From the NCBI RefSeq assembly GCF_014696135.1, contig NZ_JACJPP010000012.1, positions 124,001-188,000 of the forward strand: 64,000 bases of DNA. The letters are read 5' to 3'. A program made the position numbers and the translations under genes. The notes beneath the pieces are model-generated. The model was given only the letters and a program-made list of their open reading frames with translations. It was not told the DNA's origin and ran no database searches. Shown here one piece after another: positions 9,481 through 18,598 of this stretch (the stretch's first letter is position 1; every line of letters begins with the position of its first letter). The DNA is from Nodosilinea sp. FACHB-141 (GTDB lineage Bacteria; Cyanobacteriota; Cyanobacteriia; Phormidesmidales; Phormidesmidaceae).

Positions 9481-9592
9481 TCAAATAAGCCTTTGACCCA
9501 CAGGTCAGGCGTTAACTCCATGCAAAACCGCAGAAAGTTAGGGTTACTCCTTAATGATCTGTCATAATTGCATGGAGTTTTTGCTTATTTGA
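9481..9592. repeat. Nested long inverted repeat downstream of glyA
   Basis: The outer arms are TCAAATAAGC (9481-9490) and GCTTATTTGA (9583-9592). The inner arms are AACTCCATGCAA (9514-9525) and TTGCATGGAGTT (9568-9579). All 22 arm pairs are perfect, separated by unequal internal bulges (23 nt on the left, 3 on the right) and a 42-nt apical region. There is no T-tract right after it, so it is not a plain terminator. A transcribed RNA element or a small non-autonomous (MITE-like) insert would both fit. Confidence 0.75.
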
Positions 9593-9784
9593 CAAGACTC
9601 GGCCTATCCTATGGACTGTTTCGGGCCAAATTACCCTTTGGCCTGATCGACCTTGGTTAAGGGCAGTCCCTAGGGCTACCCGAGGTGATTAGCGATGGCC
9701 AAAGAACTAGTTTGCTGGGGTTAGGCCTGGGCTAGGGAGGTGGCTAGCCAGGAGAGAGTTTCTCCAACCATAGAGGGGAGTGAG

Positions 9785-10843
9785 ATGCCGTTTTATCTGT
9801 ATCACGTGTTGGCCTTTGGTATCTCCGCCGCGGTGGTGCTGGGCACGACACCGATCGTGCGCCGCATCGGCCTTAAAAGTGGGCGAGTCGATCAGCCCGG
9901 CGAACGTAAGGTACACGACAAGCCCATGGTGCGGTTGGGTGGGGTGTCAATTTTTATTGGTACGCTGCTAGCCTTGCTGGTCGTATGGTCTATGGGCGGC
10001 TTTATTGATGCTGCCGGAGCCCATTTAGCCCCACCCCAAGAGTTTCAGATCTGGGGGGTGACCCTCGGCGGGTTGGCCTTCTTTCTCATTGGCCTTACCG
10101 ACGACCTGTTTGGCCTCTCGCCCCTCAGCCGCCTGTTTATGCAGGCGGTGGTGGCCACCATGGCTTGGTACGTAGGCGTGAGCATCGACTTCCTCACGAT
10201 TCCTTTCTACGGGCTTACCCAGCTGCCCGCCTTCATCAGCCTGCCGGTGACCATTCTGTGGCTGGTGGGCATGGCCAATGCCATCAACTGGATCGACGGC
10301 CTCGATGGTCTAGCAGCAGGGGTGTCGGGCATTGCCGCAGTTGTGATGCTGGTGGTAAGTCTTTACATGAACCAGCCCGCAGCGGCGCTAATTGCTGCAG
10401 CCCTAGCCGGTGGAGCCCTCGGCTTTTTGCGCTACAACTTCAACCCGGCCAAGATTTTCATGGGAGATGGGGGAGCCTACTTCATGGGCTTTACCCTGGC
10501 GGGGGTTGGGGTTATCGGCTTGGTTAAAACGGTGACTACCGCTGCGGTACTGCTGCCTTACCTAATTTTGGCGGTGCCGATTCTCGATATGTCGGCCGTG
10601 ATTGTCGATCGCTTGCGAGCAGGCAAATCCCCCTTTGTAGCCGACAAGCGCCACCTACACCACCGGCTGCTCCAGGCGGGGCTGTCTCATCGGGTGACGG
10701 TGCTCTTCATCTACGTGCTGACTCTGTGGGCCGGCAGTTTAGCCCTGGCGTTTGCAGGCATGCCCAGCGGTCTAGTCTATGCCCTAGCTGCTACCGCGCT
10801 ACTCAGCTACACCGGCTGGCGGCTGCGGCAGCGCACCCGCTGA
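9785..10843 (+). CDS. WecA/TagO/MraY-family polyprenyl-phosphate sugar-1-P transferase
   Basis: Integral membrane enzyme of 352 aa that loads a HexNAc-1-phosphate onto undecaprenyl phosphate to start glycan synthesis. About ten membrane segments are visible. Family motifs are RKVHDKPMVRLGG, LTDDLFGLSPLSRL, NAINWIDGLDGLAAG, FMGDGGAYFMGF and HLHHRLLQAGLSHR; the DD pair and HxHHR loop are the Mg and substrate sites. The start at 9785 is preceded by GAGGGGAG; an upstream in-frame TTG is less likely. The HLHHR motif favours the WecA/TagO branch over MraY. Its 3' end overlaps the convergent glycosyltransferase gene by 45 nt. Confidence 0.92.
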   Translation: MPFYLYHVLAFGISAAVVLGTTPIVRRIGLKSGRVDQPGERKVHDKPMVRLGGVSIFIGTLLALLVVWSMGGFIDAAGAHLAPPQEFQIWGVTLGGLAFFLIGLTDDLFGLSPLSRLFMQAVVATMAWYVGVSIDFLTIPFYGLTQLPAFISLPVTILWLVGMANAINWIDGLDGLAAGVSGIAAVVMLVVSLYMNQPAAALIAAALAGGALGFLRYNFNPAKIFMGDGGAYFMGFTLAGVGVIGLVKTVTTAAVLLPYLILAVPILDMSAVIVDRLRAGKSPFVADKRHLHHRLLQAGLSHRVTVLFIYVLTLWAGSLALAFAGMPSGLVYALAATALLSYTGWRLRQRTR

Positions 10844-12541
10844 GGGACCGTAGGGGTAGGGGTAGGCCTGCCGCAAGTTGTTGGCGCGATACACGTGAAT
10901 GGTCTCGGTCACTTCGCCGCCGCGCATGATTGGTACAGTGCCTAGCGGCTCAATGCTGTTGAATAGGGAGCGATAGCCTTCTACAATTCTGTCGTCTTGG
11001 GCAAAGCGATCGAGCGTCATATAAAGCGCATCTTGCCCCACCCAGTCTTGGGGGTTAAACCAGTAGGCAAAACCGCGCGCGTCTTGACTAAAGGCTGTCA
11101 CTGGCAGATTGACTAGAGGGTGAATAGCCATGGCAAAGTAGCCCCCCAGGTAATACTCGTTGGTGAAGACAAACTCCACCTCATCGAGAGCTGCTTGGAT
11201 CTCTGGATTGCTGGCAAACTGCCGCTTGAGCTGGCTCGTGTCGATCAGTTCTGTGGATCCATCCTGCTCGACGGGTAATAGTCCACCAAACAGAGCGTAG
11301 GTGCTTGGTTTTTGCAGAACGCCCAGTTTCAGATGAAGCAGCGCCACCATGGAAAGCGAGCCTAAAAACAGCCCCGAACCCCACAGCCAGCGCCGAATGA
11401 GGCGAGGGCGATCGCGTTGCCAAACCAGCACCTGAGCGGCCAGCAAAATGGCGATGCCCCAGTAGCCAGGGGCGGGCCAGGCGGGCAAAATCTGCTGCTT
11501 GCCACCTAGCAGGGTAAACAGCAGCATAATCGGCAGCGATAGCCACAGAACGAAACCCTGTTTGTGATGCTCCTGGACTTCACTGTCGCTCAGGCCGGGG
11601 GAACGCCAGAATACCACCTGCTTAGCGCTCTGTCTTGCTGCTACCCACCACAGCGGAAAGCCAATTAGGGGAAACAGATAAACATTTGACAGCAGCCAGT
11701 AGCCCACCATTTGCCCCAGGCTAAAGCCAGCGGGAGCAGCATTGCTGTCAAATCGCATGCCCAGCTGAAAGCGAAAGGAAATCCAGTCGTTCTGGCTGTT
11801 CCAGTACCAGAGGGGGAAGAGGGTGAGAATAAATACACCCAGGGCAAGCAGGGTCCAGGGCGATCGCAGCGCCGCGCGGTAGGGTCGATAGGCGACACAA
11901 AACCCCACTAGGCTAATGCCCAGCACAAAGCCGTGGTACTTGCTCAACCCCGCCAGGGCCACCGTTAGTCCCAACAGCACAATGCGCCAGCTGGGTACGT
12001 AAGCTTTTGCCTTAGGGTCCTCAATCCGGTCGCTATGGGGAAAAAACTCCCAAGCGGCGACCAGCAGGGTGGCACTCCAAAACAAAATCAGCCCGTTGTC
12101 GGGAGAGGTGAGAATACCAAAGCCAATGTTAAACAGCGGTATCAATGTGACAATAGCCACGGTCATCTGCCCCACCGCCGCTGAAAACAGCCGCGTTGCC
12201 GCCAGGTACAGCAGCCCTAAGCTGAGACAGTAGAGCAGCAGCGCCCCCAGGCGAATGGTAAAAGGTGAAATGACTCCTGTGAGCCACCAGCCTATCCCGG
12301 TTGTGATGGCCACCATGGGCGGATGATCGAAATAGCTCAGGCTCAGGTAGCGGCTGTAGAGGTAGTAATAAGCTTCGTCAAACCCCGGAAACAGCCAGAG
12401 CGCCACGATAGCGCGGTAGAGTAGGCCCCCTAACACCAGGGCTAGCAGCCCGGTAGCCCAGCCCGGTTTGCGATCGCCCCCTAGGGCAGGTTTTTGACCA
12501 TCGCCCCCGGCGGGTCTATCCCCCTCGCTCCAACCTGCCAT
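10799..12541 (-). CDS. GT39-like (ArnT/PMT family) membrane glycosyltransferase
   Basis: Polytopic membrane protein of 580 aa. The first extracytoplasmic loop has the acidic catalytic motif FDEAYYYLYSRYLSLSYFDHPPMVA, typical of polyprenyl-phosphate-sugar-dependent GT39/ArnT enzymes. About ten membrane segments follow, then a soluble C-terminal domain of about 170 aa. It probably moves a sugar from a lipid carrier onto an envelope acceptor. The start (MAGWSEGD) is chosen because GGGGAGG lies 7 nt upstream. The gene ends inside the 3' end of the sugar-phosphate transferase on the other strand; both act in envelope glycan assembly. Confidence 0.9.
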   Translation of the reverse strand: MAGWSEGDRPAGGDGQKPALGGDRKPGWATGLLALVLGGLLYRAIVALWLFPGFDEAYYYLYSRYLSLSYFDHPPMVAITTGIGWWLTGVISPFTIRLGALLLYCLSLGLLYLAATRLFSAAVGQMTVAIVTLIPLFNIGFGILTSPDNGLILFWSATLLVAAWEFFPHSDRIEDPKAKAYVPSWRIVLLGLTVALAGLSKYHGFVLGISLVGFCVAYRPYRAALRSPWTLLALGVFILTLFPLWYWNSQNDWISFRFQLGMRFDSNAAPAGFSLGQMVGYWLLSNVYLFPLIGFPLWWVAARQSAKQVVFWRSPGLSDSEVQEHHKQGFVLWLSLPIMLLFTLLGGKQQILPAWPAPGYWGIAILLAAQVLVWQRDRPRLIRRWLWGSGLFLGSLSMVALLHLKLGVLQKPSTYALFGGLLPVEQDGSTELIDTSQLKRQFASNPEIQAALDEVEFVFTNEYYLGGYFAMAIHPLVNLPVTAFSQDARGFAYWFNPQDWVGQDALYMTLDRFAQDDRIVEGYRSLFNSIEPLGTVPIMRGGEVTETIHVYRANNLRQAYPYPYGPSAGALPQPPAGVAE

Positions 12542-12697
12542 CGGGTAGCCTCCCCTAAACAACCAATGCGCGACATAATTTTAGGGATTTTGCCAATGAG
12601 CCAAATGGGCTTTTCCTGGCTTCCCTGCAATGGCCATAATGACACTATTGCGCCTCGGCCATCCCATCTCTGGCCCATTTCGCCCCTAGGACGTTCT

Positions 12698-14023
12698 ATG
12701 ACCTCAAGCCCAGCATTTCAGCCCTCTGAGACGGACAATTTGCCCTCTGGCACCAGAAGTGCAGAGATTATCTGCGTGGGCACTGAGCTGCTGTTGGGGG
12801 ATATTCTCAATGGCAATGCTCAGTTTTTGGCCAAAGAGCTAGCCAGTCTAGGCATTGCCCACTACTACCAAACCGTTGTGGGTGACAACCCGGCCCGCAT
12901 TCAACAGGCGGTGACTACCGCGGCCGAGCGGTTTGCGAAGCCTTCGGGTATGGAATCGCAGCTCCTGCTCTTCACGGGAGGTCTGGGCCCTACCCCCGAT
13001 GACCTCACCATAGAGACGCTGGCTGACCTGTTTGGTGCCCCTCTGGTTGAACACCCCGACCTGCTGGCAGACATTGAGACCAAATTTACCGCCCGGGGCC
13101 GGACCATGCCCCCCAGCAACCGCAAACAGGCGCTGCTGCCTGAGGGGGCGATGGTGCTACCCAATCCTCAAGGCACTGCCCCCGGCATCATCTGGTCGCC
13201 CCGGCCTGGCCTAACTCTAATGACCTTTCCCGGTGTGCCGCGAGAAATGCAGGCCATGTGGAAAGAGACCGCTGTACCCTATCTGCGCGCCCAGGGCTGG
13301 GTGACCACCACCATCGTCAGCCGCATGCTGCGGTTTTGGGGCATTAGTGAATCGGCTCTAGCGGAGCAGGTTGCTGCTTACCTCAGCCAAGGCAACCCGA
13401 CGGTGGCCCCCTACGCCAGCAAAGGCGAAGCCAAGCTGCGCATTAGCGCGAGAGCCGACTCCACCGCTGCGGCCCTGGCCAAAATTGAGCCGGTCGAAGC
13501 TGGCATTCGGAAGCTAGTCGGCGCTGACTGCTACGGTGCCGATGACGATACTCTGGCCTCGGTGGTTGGCAAACTGCTGCTGGCTCGACAGCAAACTGTA
13601 GCCGTGGCCGAGTCTTGTACGGGTGGTGGCTTGGGGCAGCTCTTGACCGACATGGCCGGCAGCTCTGCTTACTTTCACGGCGGCGTGATTGCCTACGATA
13701 ACCGGGTCAAGGTCAATCTTCTGAAGGTGGATGCCGCTGTTCTAGAGGAGCAGGGAGCGGTGAGTGCGATCGTGGCGGAGCAGATGGCTCTAGGCGTCAA
13801 GGCGCTGCTGCAAACCGATTGGGCTTTGAGCATCACTGGCATTGCCGGGCCAGACGGGGGCAGCGAGACCAAACCTGTAGGCTTGGTTTATATAGGCCTA
13901 GCTACTCCCGGGGGCGAGGTGTTGACGTATAAACACGAGTTTTCTGGCTATCGAGGGCGCGACTGGGTACGCCAGCTCAGTGCCCTCTCTGCCTTAGATG
14001 CTCTACGACGCAACCTGCTGTAA
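12698..14023 (+). CDS. cinA: CinA competence/damage-inducible protein (NMN amidohydrolase type)
   Basis: Two-domain protein of 441 aa. The N-terminal MoaB/MogA-like domain (EIICVGTELLLGDILN, FTGGLGPTPDDLTIETLA) carries the COG1058 pyrophosphatase activity. The C-terminal domain (VAVAESCTGGGLGQLLTDMAGSSAYFHGGVIAYDN, split here by description only; key residues ESCTGG and SYFxGG) is the NMN deamidase that recycles NAD. The ATG at 12698 adds about 20 residues before the conserved start; a much longer open frame upstream is implausible because it runs back into the divergent gene's leader. Confidence 0.94.
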   Translation: MTSSPAFQPSETDNLPSGTRSAEIICVGTELLLGDILNGNAQFLAKELASLGIAHYYQTVVGDNPARIQQAVTTAAERFAKPSGMESQLLLFTGGLGPTPDDLTIETLADLFGAPLVEHPDLLADIETKFTARGRTMPPSNRKQALLPEGAMVLPNPQGTAPGIIWSPRPGLTLMTFPGVPREMQAMWKETAVPYLRAQGWVTTTIVSRMLRFWGISESALAEQVAAYLSQGNPTVAPYASKGEAKLRISARADSTAAALAKIEPVEAGIRKLVGADCYGADDDTLASVVGKLLLARQQTVAVAESCTGGGLGQLLTDMAGSSAYFHGGVIAYDNRVKVNLLKVDAAVLEEQGAVSAIVAEQMALGVKALLQTDWALSITGIAGPDGGSETKPVGLVYIGLATPGGEVLTYKHEFSGYRGRDWVRQLSALSALDALRRNLL

Positions 14024-14150
14024 CGTAGGTTGATCATTTGCTTCAAATGGCTATTATGTAATTATGGATAAATGCAGCCCCCATCTGGCCTAGAGCTGGT
14101 TTTAGGTAAGAGCAACCAGGGTGGCATGTGCCAGTAAGGAGTTTGCCCTA

Positions 14151-14282
14151 ATGGACTACATCGAAAAGGCTCTCGAAAAGCTGAGCGACTGGGTTGATAG
14201 AGTAATTGAAGCTCTATTTGGCCCTGAGCATCAGGCAGAACCTGACTTGATTCCTATTCCGGTAGAAGAACCCCGCCGTTAG
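14151..14282 (+). CDS. 43-aa small protein with amphipathic helix
   Basis: ATG at 14151 preceded by AAGGAG with a 9-nt spacer, a textbook ribosome site. The product begins MDYIEKALEKLSDWVDRVIE, a clear amphipathic helix with a 3-4 hydrophobic period, then ALFGPEHQ and an acidic, Pro-rich end finishing in EEPRR. It lies in the cinA-aroQ gap on the same strand. I have the impression that similar short proteins occur in other cyanobacteria but cannot name the family. A membrane-peripheral or subunit-like role is only a guess. Confidence 0.7.
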   Translation: MDYIEKALEKLSDWVDRVIEALFGPEHQAEPDLIPIPVEEPRR

Positions 14283-14439
14283 GGGTGCTCTTAAAAGATT
14301 TTGACTAGAGTCTAGCGATGTTGTCGCTTGATATCATTCTTGAGTGCAGCACTTGTGACTTGGAGCGCTGTGCTCGTATAGAGAATGAGTAAGCAAATGG
14401 TATTGCTAGCGTAAACATTAATCCAAAGGGCAACGAGCA

Positions 14440-14901
14440 TTGCTAAGGGTTCAAGTTGTTCATGGCCCCAATCTCAACATGCTGGGCTTGCGAGAACCCG
14501 AGATCTATGGTCGGCAAACACTCGCTACCATCGAAGCATCCCTAGAAGCTGAGGCGATTACCCTAGGCGTCTCTTTGGATTTCTTTCAATCGAACGGTGA
14601 AGGGGCGCTTGTGGATTGCATTCAGGCTACTTTTGGTCAAAAAGACGGCATTTTAATCAATCCTGGGGCTTACACCCACACTAGCGTGGCCCTTCGAGAT
14701 GCGATCGCAGCCGTAGGCACTCCCACCGTCGAAGTGCATCTCAGCAACATCCACCAGCGCGAGGCCTTTCGGCATCATTCATATATTGCTGCGGTGGCTG
14801 TAGGTCAAATCTGCGGCTTTGGGGCTGACAGCTATCGTCTGGGCCTGCACGCGTTGGTGAAATACCTCAAAGACCGGCATCAAGTGCCCGCAGATTCTTA
14901 G
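14440..14901 (+). CDS. aroQ: 3-dehydroquinate dehydratase, type II
   Basis: Third step of the shikimate pathway (3-dehydroquinate to 3-dehydroshikimate). At 153 aa it has the type II hallmarks: [19 protein letters not shown] with the catalytic Tyr, [29 protein letters not shown] and [18 protein letters not shown] with the catalytic His. The start is a TTG at 14440, with AAAGGG about 10 nt upstream; no ATG fits the conserved N-terminus. It is followed 42 nt later by miaE on the same strand. Confidence 0.95.
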   Translation: MLRVQVVHGPNLNMLGLREPEIYGRQTLATIEASLEAEAITLGVSLDFFQSNGEGALVDCIQATFGQKDGILINPGAYTHTSVALRDAIAAVGTPTVEVHLSNIHQREAFRHHSYIAAVAVGQICGFGADSYRLGLHALVKYLKDRHQVPADS

Positions 14902-14943
14902 TAGTTTAGACTGGGATCGGCGCTAAACCCTCCCCGAGGTTGC

Positions 14944-15534
14944 ATGGCCACTGCCACGATTAAATTTTTAGAGACACCAACTTCCCAGGCGTGGGTTGAG
15001 CAAGCTTTGGCCAATCTGGACGTGATTTTGCTCGACCATGCCCAGTGCGAGCGCAAGGCAGCGGGGGTGGCCATGAGCCTGATCAACCGCTATCCGTCGG
15101 ATGCTGAGTTAGTGAAAGCGCTAACTGCGATCGCCCAGGAAGAACTGGCCCACTTTGCCCAAGTCAACCAGTGGCTAGAGCGTCGCCACGTTGCCTTTGG
15201 CCCCTTGCCGCCACCTCCCTATGGAGCCGCTCTGCGTCAGCAGGTACGCTCCGACGAACCCCATCGTCAGCTGGACGTGCTGTTGGTGTCGGCTCTGATC
15301 GAAGCCCGCAGCCACGAGCGGTTAGGTTTGCTGGGCCAGCACTGTTCCAATCCTGAACTGGCCCAGTTTTACCGCAGTCTCATGGCTTCAGAGGCTCGCC
15401 ACTATGGGGCTTACTGGGTGCTGGCCACTGGGCGCTTTCCCCGTGCCGAGGTAGAAGCGCGACTGGCTGAATTGGCCGCTGCCGAAAGCGAGATTTTGGC
15501 TCGCCTGCACCCCCAGCCCCGCATTCATAGCTAG
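14944..15534 (+). CDS. miaE: MiaE-like tRNA 2-methylthio-N6-isopentenyl-adenosine hydroxylase
   Basis: Non-haem diiron enzyme of 196 aa that hydroxylates ms2i6A at tRNA position 37. The four-helix ligand set is visible: LLDHAQCERKAA, IAQEELAHFAQV (ExxH), ALIEARSHERL and SLMASEARHYGAYW (ExxH). The rest is a ferritin-like helical bundle. It is followed 9 nt later by a GNAT acetyltransferase, so the two are likely co-transcribed. Confidence 0.92.
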   Translation: MATATIKFLETPTSQAWVEQALANLDVILLDHAQCERKAAGVAMSLINRYPSDAELVKALTAIAQEELAHFAQVNQWLERRHVAFGPLPPPPYGAALRQQVRSDEPHRQLDVLLVSALIEARSHERLGLLGQHCSNPELAQFYRSLMASEARHYGAYWVLATGRFPRAEVEARLAELAAAESEILARLHPQPRIHS

Positions 15535-15543
15535 AGACGTTCG

Positions 15544-16062
15544 ATGCCGCTAGAACACCGCAGCACCTTTGGCCCTTACCTAATTCGCAGCTGGCAGCCG
15601 CGCGATCGCGCGGCTGCCGTTGCCGTCATTAGCGAGGTGCTGCAGGAATATCGCCTCACCTGTGAACCGACCGATAGCGATCGCGACGCCTTAGAAGTCG
15701 AAGACTGCTACTGGGAGACGGGCGGCGAATTTTGGGTAGTAGAGCTTGACGGTGTGCTGGTCGGTACCGCTGGCTATCGTCCTACCCAGCGCGGGGATGG
15801 TGCCGTGGAGCTGCGCAAGATGTATTTGCTGCCTCAGGCGCGCGGCCAAGGGCTAGGGCGTTACCTGCTCAGCACATTAGAATCTGCTATTCAGCAGCGC
15901 GGCTTTACCGATATCTGGCTAGAAACGGCCTCGGTACTAAAGGAAGCGGTCATGCTGTACGAAGCCAGTGGTTACGAAGCTGCCAGTGGGGTGGAAACAG
16001 CTCGATGCGATCGCGTCTACCGCAAGCGCCTGCCCTCTCCGGCTAACCATCCCGTCCTATAG
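15544..16062 (+). CDS. GNAT-family N-acetyltransferase
   Basis: Protein of 172 aa with the GNAT fold: VELRKMYLLPQARGQGLGRYLL holds the acetyl-CoA loop (QARGQGLG), followed by ALESAI-type helix and the C-terminal MLYEASGYE segment. The substrate cannot be told. It starts 9 nt after miaE. A tRNA- or ribosome-related role would fit the neighbour but is not shown by the sequence. Confidence 0.88.
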   Translation: MPLEHRSTFGPYLIRSWQPRDRAAAVAVISEVLQEYRLTCEPTDSDRDALEVEDCYWETGGEFWVVELDGVLVGTAGYRPTQRGDGAVELRKMYLLPQARGQGLGRYLLSTLESAIQQRGFTDIWLETASVLKEAVMLYEASGYEAASGVETARCDRVYRKRLPSPANHPVL

Positions 16063-16139
16063 AAGTGCGGGTCTAAGCCTTAATGGCTAGAAATTAGCTA
16101 TAATCGCCACATTAACCCTGGAATACTGGCTAAGCCGTT

Positions 16140-16691
16140 TTGATTGCCATTTATCCCGGCAGTTTTGACCCCATTACCTTGGGCCATTTAGACATCATTA
16201 CCCGCGGCAGTCGATTGTTTGAGCGGGTGATCGTGCTGGTGTCTAGCAATCCCAACAAGGTGCCCATGTTTTCTACCGACGAGCGGATTCAGCAAATCGA
16301 GCGATCGGTGAGGCATCTCAACAATATAGACATTGACCATTACGATGGTCTCACCATCAACTATGCCAGGCAGCGCCATGCCCAGGTGTTGCTGCGGGGG
16401 TTGCGAGTGCTCTCCGATTTCGAAAAAGAGCTGCAAATGGCGCATACTAATAAGACCCTGGCCGATGATATTGAGACTCTTTTTTTGTCAACCTCTACAG
16501 AGTACAGCTTTCTTAGCAGCAGCCTGGTCAAAGAAATTGCCCGCTTTGGCGGCCCCATCGACCACCTTGTTCCCCACCATGTAGCGCGAGACATTTACCA
16601 ATGCTACGCCCAGAACCCTCCCGCCTCAACGCTCAGCCCCGCACCGCCCAGTCCCGCAGTGCCGGTGCCCAAACCAATGGATTGTCTGTAG
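16140..16691 (+). CDS. coaD: Phosphopantetheine adenylyltransferase
   Basis: Penultimate step of coenzyme A synthesis: ATP plus 4'-phosphopantetheine to dephospho-CoA. The nucleotidyl-transferase motif is [17 protein letters not shown] (TxGH), and [13 protein letters not shown] is the C-terminal signature. The start is TTG 16140 (MIAIYPGSF). The core ends near residue 160; a Pro/Ala-rich tail of about 20 residues is unusual for CoaD and exists because its frame runs on through the start region of the next gene. Confidence 0.95.
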   Translation: MIAIYPGSFDPITLGHLDIITRGSRLFERVIVLVSSNPNKVPMFSTDERIQQIERSVRHLNNIDIDHYDGLTINYARQRHAQVLLRGLRVLSDFEKELQMAHTNKTLADDIETLFLSTSTEYSFLSSSLVKEIARFGGPIDHLVPHHVARDIYQCYAQNPPASTLSPAPPSPAVPVPKPMDCL

Positions 16692-17425
16692 AGGCGACGG
16701 AAACAAACTCGGGCCTGCCTAACCCTGGCGACATCGACATTCAACAGGAGCTGAATAAGCTCGAAGAGCTGATTTTGGCTAGTCCCCGGGTGCCCTTTAG
16801 TGGGCGTACCCTGGTCGATGAGGATCAGCTGCTTGACCAACTCGACGCTATTCGCCTTAACCTGCCGCCGGCCTTTCGCCAAGCGGTGCAAATTTTGCAG
16901 CAGCGCAACAGCCTGCTGGCCGAATCTGAGCGCTATGCCCAAGAACTGATTGCTGCTGCTGAGCAGCAGGCAGCCCAAATACTGGATGAACTTGGCATTG
17001 TGCGCCAGGCTGAGCAAATGGCCCAACAGCTCAAAGCCCAGGCCCAGCAGGATTGCGATAGCTTGCGTACCCAGGTGATGGGTGACATTGAGCAAATGCA
17101 GATTCAAGCCCAGCGTGAGTGGGAGTCCCTGCGCCAAAAGGCCCTAGACGAGCAAGACATGATTCAGCAGGAGGCCGATGGCTACGCTGACCAGGTGCTC
17201 TCCAGCGTAGAGCAGCAGCTATCGCAGATGTTGCGCATCATTCAAAACGGGCGCAGCCACCTTCAGCCACCGAAGGAAGCCCCGGTGCCAACTCCAACCC
17301 AGCGCCCCAAATCCGGTAAGGGTTCGTCGCCCAGTGCGATGCCATCGGACCTCCGCGCCGATGCTGGGAGCGATCGCCCTTCACATCGCCCTCGTCCACC
17401 GCAAAAGCCTGACCCCTCGGCATGA
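16601..17425 (+). CDS. cdv3: Cdv3/DivIVA-like cell-division protein
   Basis: Protein of 274 aa: a low-complexity N-terminus, a conserved segment ([17 protein letters not shown], then [21 protein letters not shown]), a long coiled coil rich in Gln, Ala and Glu (about 105-215), and a Pro/Ser-rich tail. This is the layout of the cyanobacterial Cdv3/DivIVA-domain protein, which sits beside coaD in other cyanobacteria. The ATG at 16601 overlaps coaD by 91 nt; an in-frame TTG at 16682 would reduce this to about 10 nt. The stop overlaps the ruvA start (ATGA), so coaD-cdv3-ruvA is one operon. Confidence 0.8.
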   Translation: MLRPEPSRLNAQPRTAQSRSAGAQTNGLSVEATETNSGLPNPGDIDIQQELNKLEELILASPRVPFSGRTLVDEDQLLDQLDAIRLNLPPAFRQAVQILQQRNSLLAESERYAQELIAAAEQQAAQILDELGIVRQAEQMAQQLKAQAQQDCDSLRTQVMGDIEQMQIQAQREWESLRQKALDEQDMIQQEADGYADQVLSSVEQQLSQMLRIIQNGRSHLQPPKEAPVPTPTQRPKSGKGSSPSAMPSDLRADAGSDRPSHRPRPPQKPDPSA

Positions 17426-18048
17426 TCAGCTATCTCAAGGGGGTGCTAGCCGATGTGCAAAAGCCTGGTAGCCACAAAATTATCGTCACCCTAGACGTCA
17501 ATCAGGTGGGCTATGACATGCAGGTGCCCGCCCGCCAGCTATCGCAGCTGCCGCCCCTCGGGGAAGTGGTGCAGCTCTTTAGCCACCTCTATTTTCGCGA
17601 AGACCAGGCGGTACTGTTTGGCTTTGGCCAGCGCCAAGAGCGCGACCTGTTTCGGCTGCTAATTAGCGTTAGCGGCATTGGTCCCCAAATGGCTCTGGCC
17701 CTAATCGACACCTTGGGCGAGGCCGAGCTGACCCAGGCGGTAGTTAGTGGTAACACCCGCCTGCTGTCGCGTACCCCAGGGGTAGGCAACAAAACCGCTG
17801 AGCGTCTGGTGCTAGAGCTTAAAACCAAGCTGCAAGACTGGCAAACTCAGTCGGGGGTGGGCCTGGTGCCCGATGCTGGGCCGATACCAACTCTCTACGA
17901 AGAGGTCGAAGCTACGTTGAGCGCCCTAGGCTATAGCCAGAGCGAGATTCTCAAGGCGCTTCAGGCGGTAGGGCGTAGCTCTGCTTTGCAAAAGACGGCG
18001 GATCCAGAAAGTTGGGTGCGCGAGGCGATCGCATGGCTCAGCCAGTAA
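17422..18048 (+). CDS. ruvA: Holliday junction branch migration protein RuvA
   Basis: DNA-binding subunit of the RuvAB branch-migration motor. At 208 aa it has the OB-fold N-terminus ([22 protein letters not shown]), two helix-hairpin-helix motifs (LLISVSGIGPQMAL and LLSRTPGVGNKTAERLVLELK), and the C-terminal domain III (EVEATLSALGYSQSEI) that contacts RuvB. Its ATG overlaps the stop of cdv3 by 4 nt. Confidence 0.96.
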   Translation: MISYLKGVLADVQKPGSHKIIVTLDVNQVGYDMQVPARQLSQLPPLGEVVQLFSHLYFREDQAVLFGFGQRQERDLFRLLISVSGIGPQMALALIDTLGEAELTQAVVSGNTRLLSRTPGVGNKTAERLVLELKTKLQDWQTQSGVGLVPDAGPIPTLYEEVEATLSALGYSQSEILKALQAVGRSSALQKTADPESWVREAIAWLSQ

Positions 18049-18140
18049 TCCTCTGCTGAGACCAGATGGGTGCAGTAGACCCTATGCTATAGTGAAAAAT
18101 CCTGGCTCAAAATTATTCTTCTAGAAAAGTTGTCTGTCCC

Positions 18141-18410
18141 ATGACTCTGTTGCAAGCGCGTAAGCAGGAACTTATTTCCGACTATCAAGTGCACGAAACT
18201 GACACCGGCTCCGCCGATCTGCAGATTGCTATGCTCACCGAACGCATCAATCAGCTGAGCGCCCACCTGCAAAAGAACAAAAAAGACTACTCGTCTCGCC
18301 GTGGCCTGCTCAAAATGATTGGTCATCGCAAGCGCCTCATGGCCTACCTGCAAAAGCAAGATTCCGAGCGCTATCGGGCGCTGATTCAAAAGCTTGGTAT
18401 TCGCGGTTAG
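18141..18410 (+). CDS. rpsO: 30S ribosomal protein S15
   Basis: Protein of 89 aa, the full length of S15: VHETDTGSADLQIAMLTERI and SSRRGLLKMIGHRKRLMAYL are the rRNA-binding signature. A TATAGT -10-like element lies about 50 nt upstream. It is followed by pam68, a pairing also seen in other cyanobacteria. Confidence 0.98.
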   Translation: MTLLQARKQELISDYQVHETDTGSADLQIAMLTERINQLSAHLQKNKKDYSSRRGLLKMIGHRKRLMAYLQKQDSERYRALIQKLGIRG

Positions 18411-18529
18411 GTTTTCCGCCGAAGCCAGATTAGCTGGGTTAAGTTGAGTTGAACTCAGCGAGGTTCTCTGGTAGGTAGCCTGAGTTGGGTACTGCGATCG
18501 CGTTATTTGACTTTGCCTTTAGGTAAGAA

Positions 18530-18556
18530 CGTTGGGCTAGCACCGCTAGCCCAACG
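18530..18556. repeat. Perfect 12-bp hairpin between rpsO and pam68
   Basis: CGTTGGGCTAGC, loop ACC, GCTAGCCCAACG, perfectly paired. It is not followed by a T-tract, so it is a weak terminator at best. An RNA-processing site or attenuator between the ribosomal gene and pam68 is possible, as is a dispersed palindrome. Confidence 0.8.
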
Positions 18557-18598
18557 CCCATTTATTCCTGTCGCTTGTTGTAGTCCGTGTAGCGCTCT

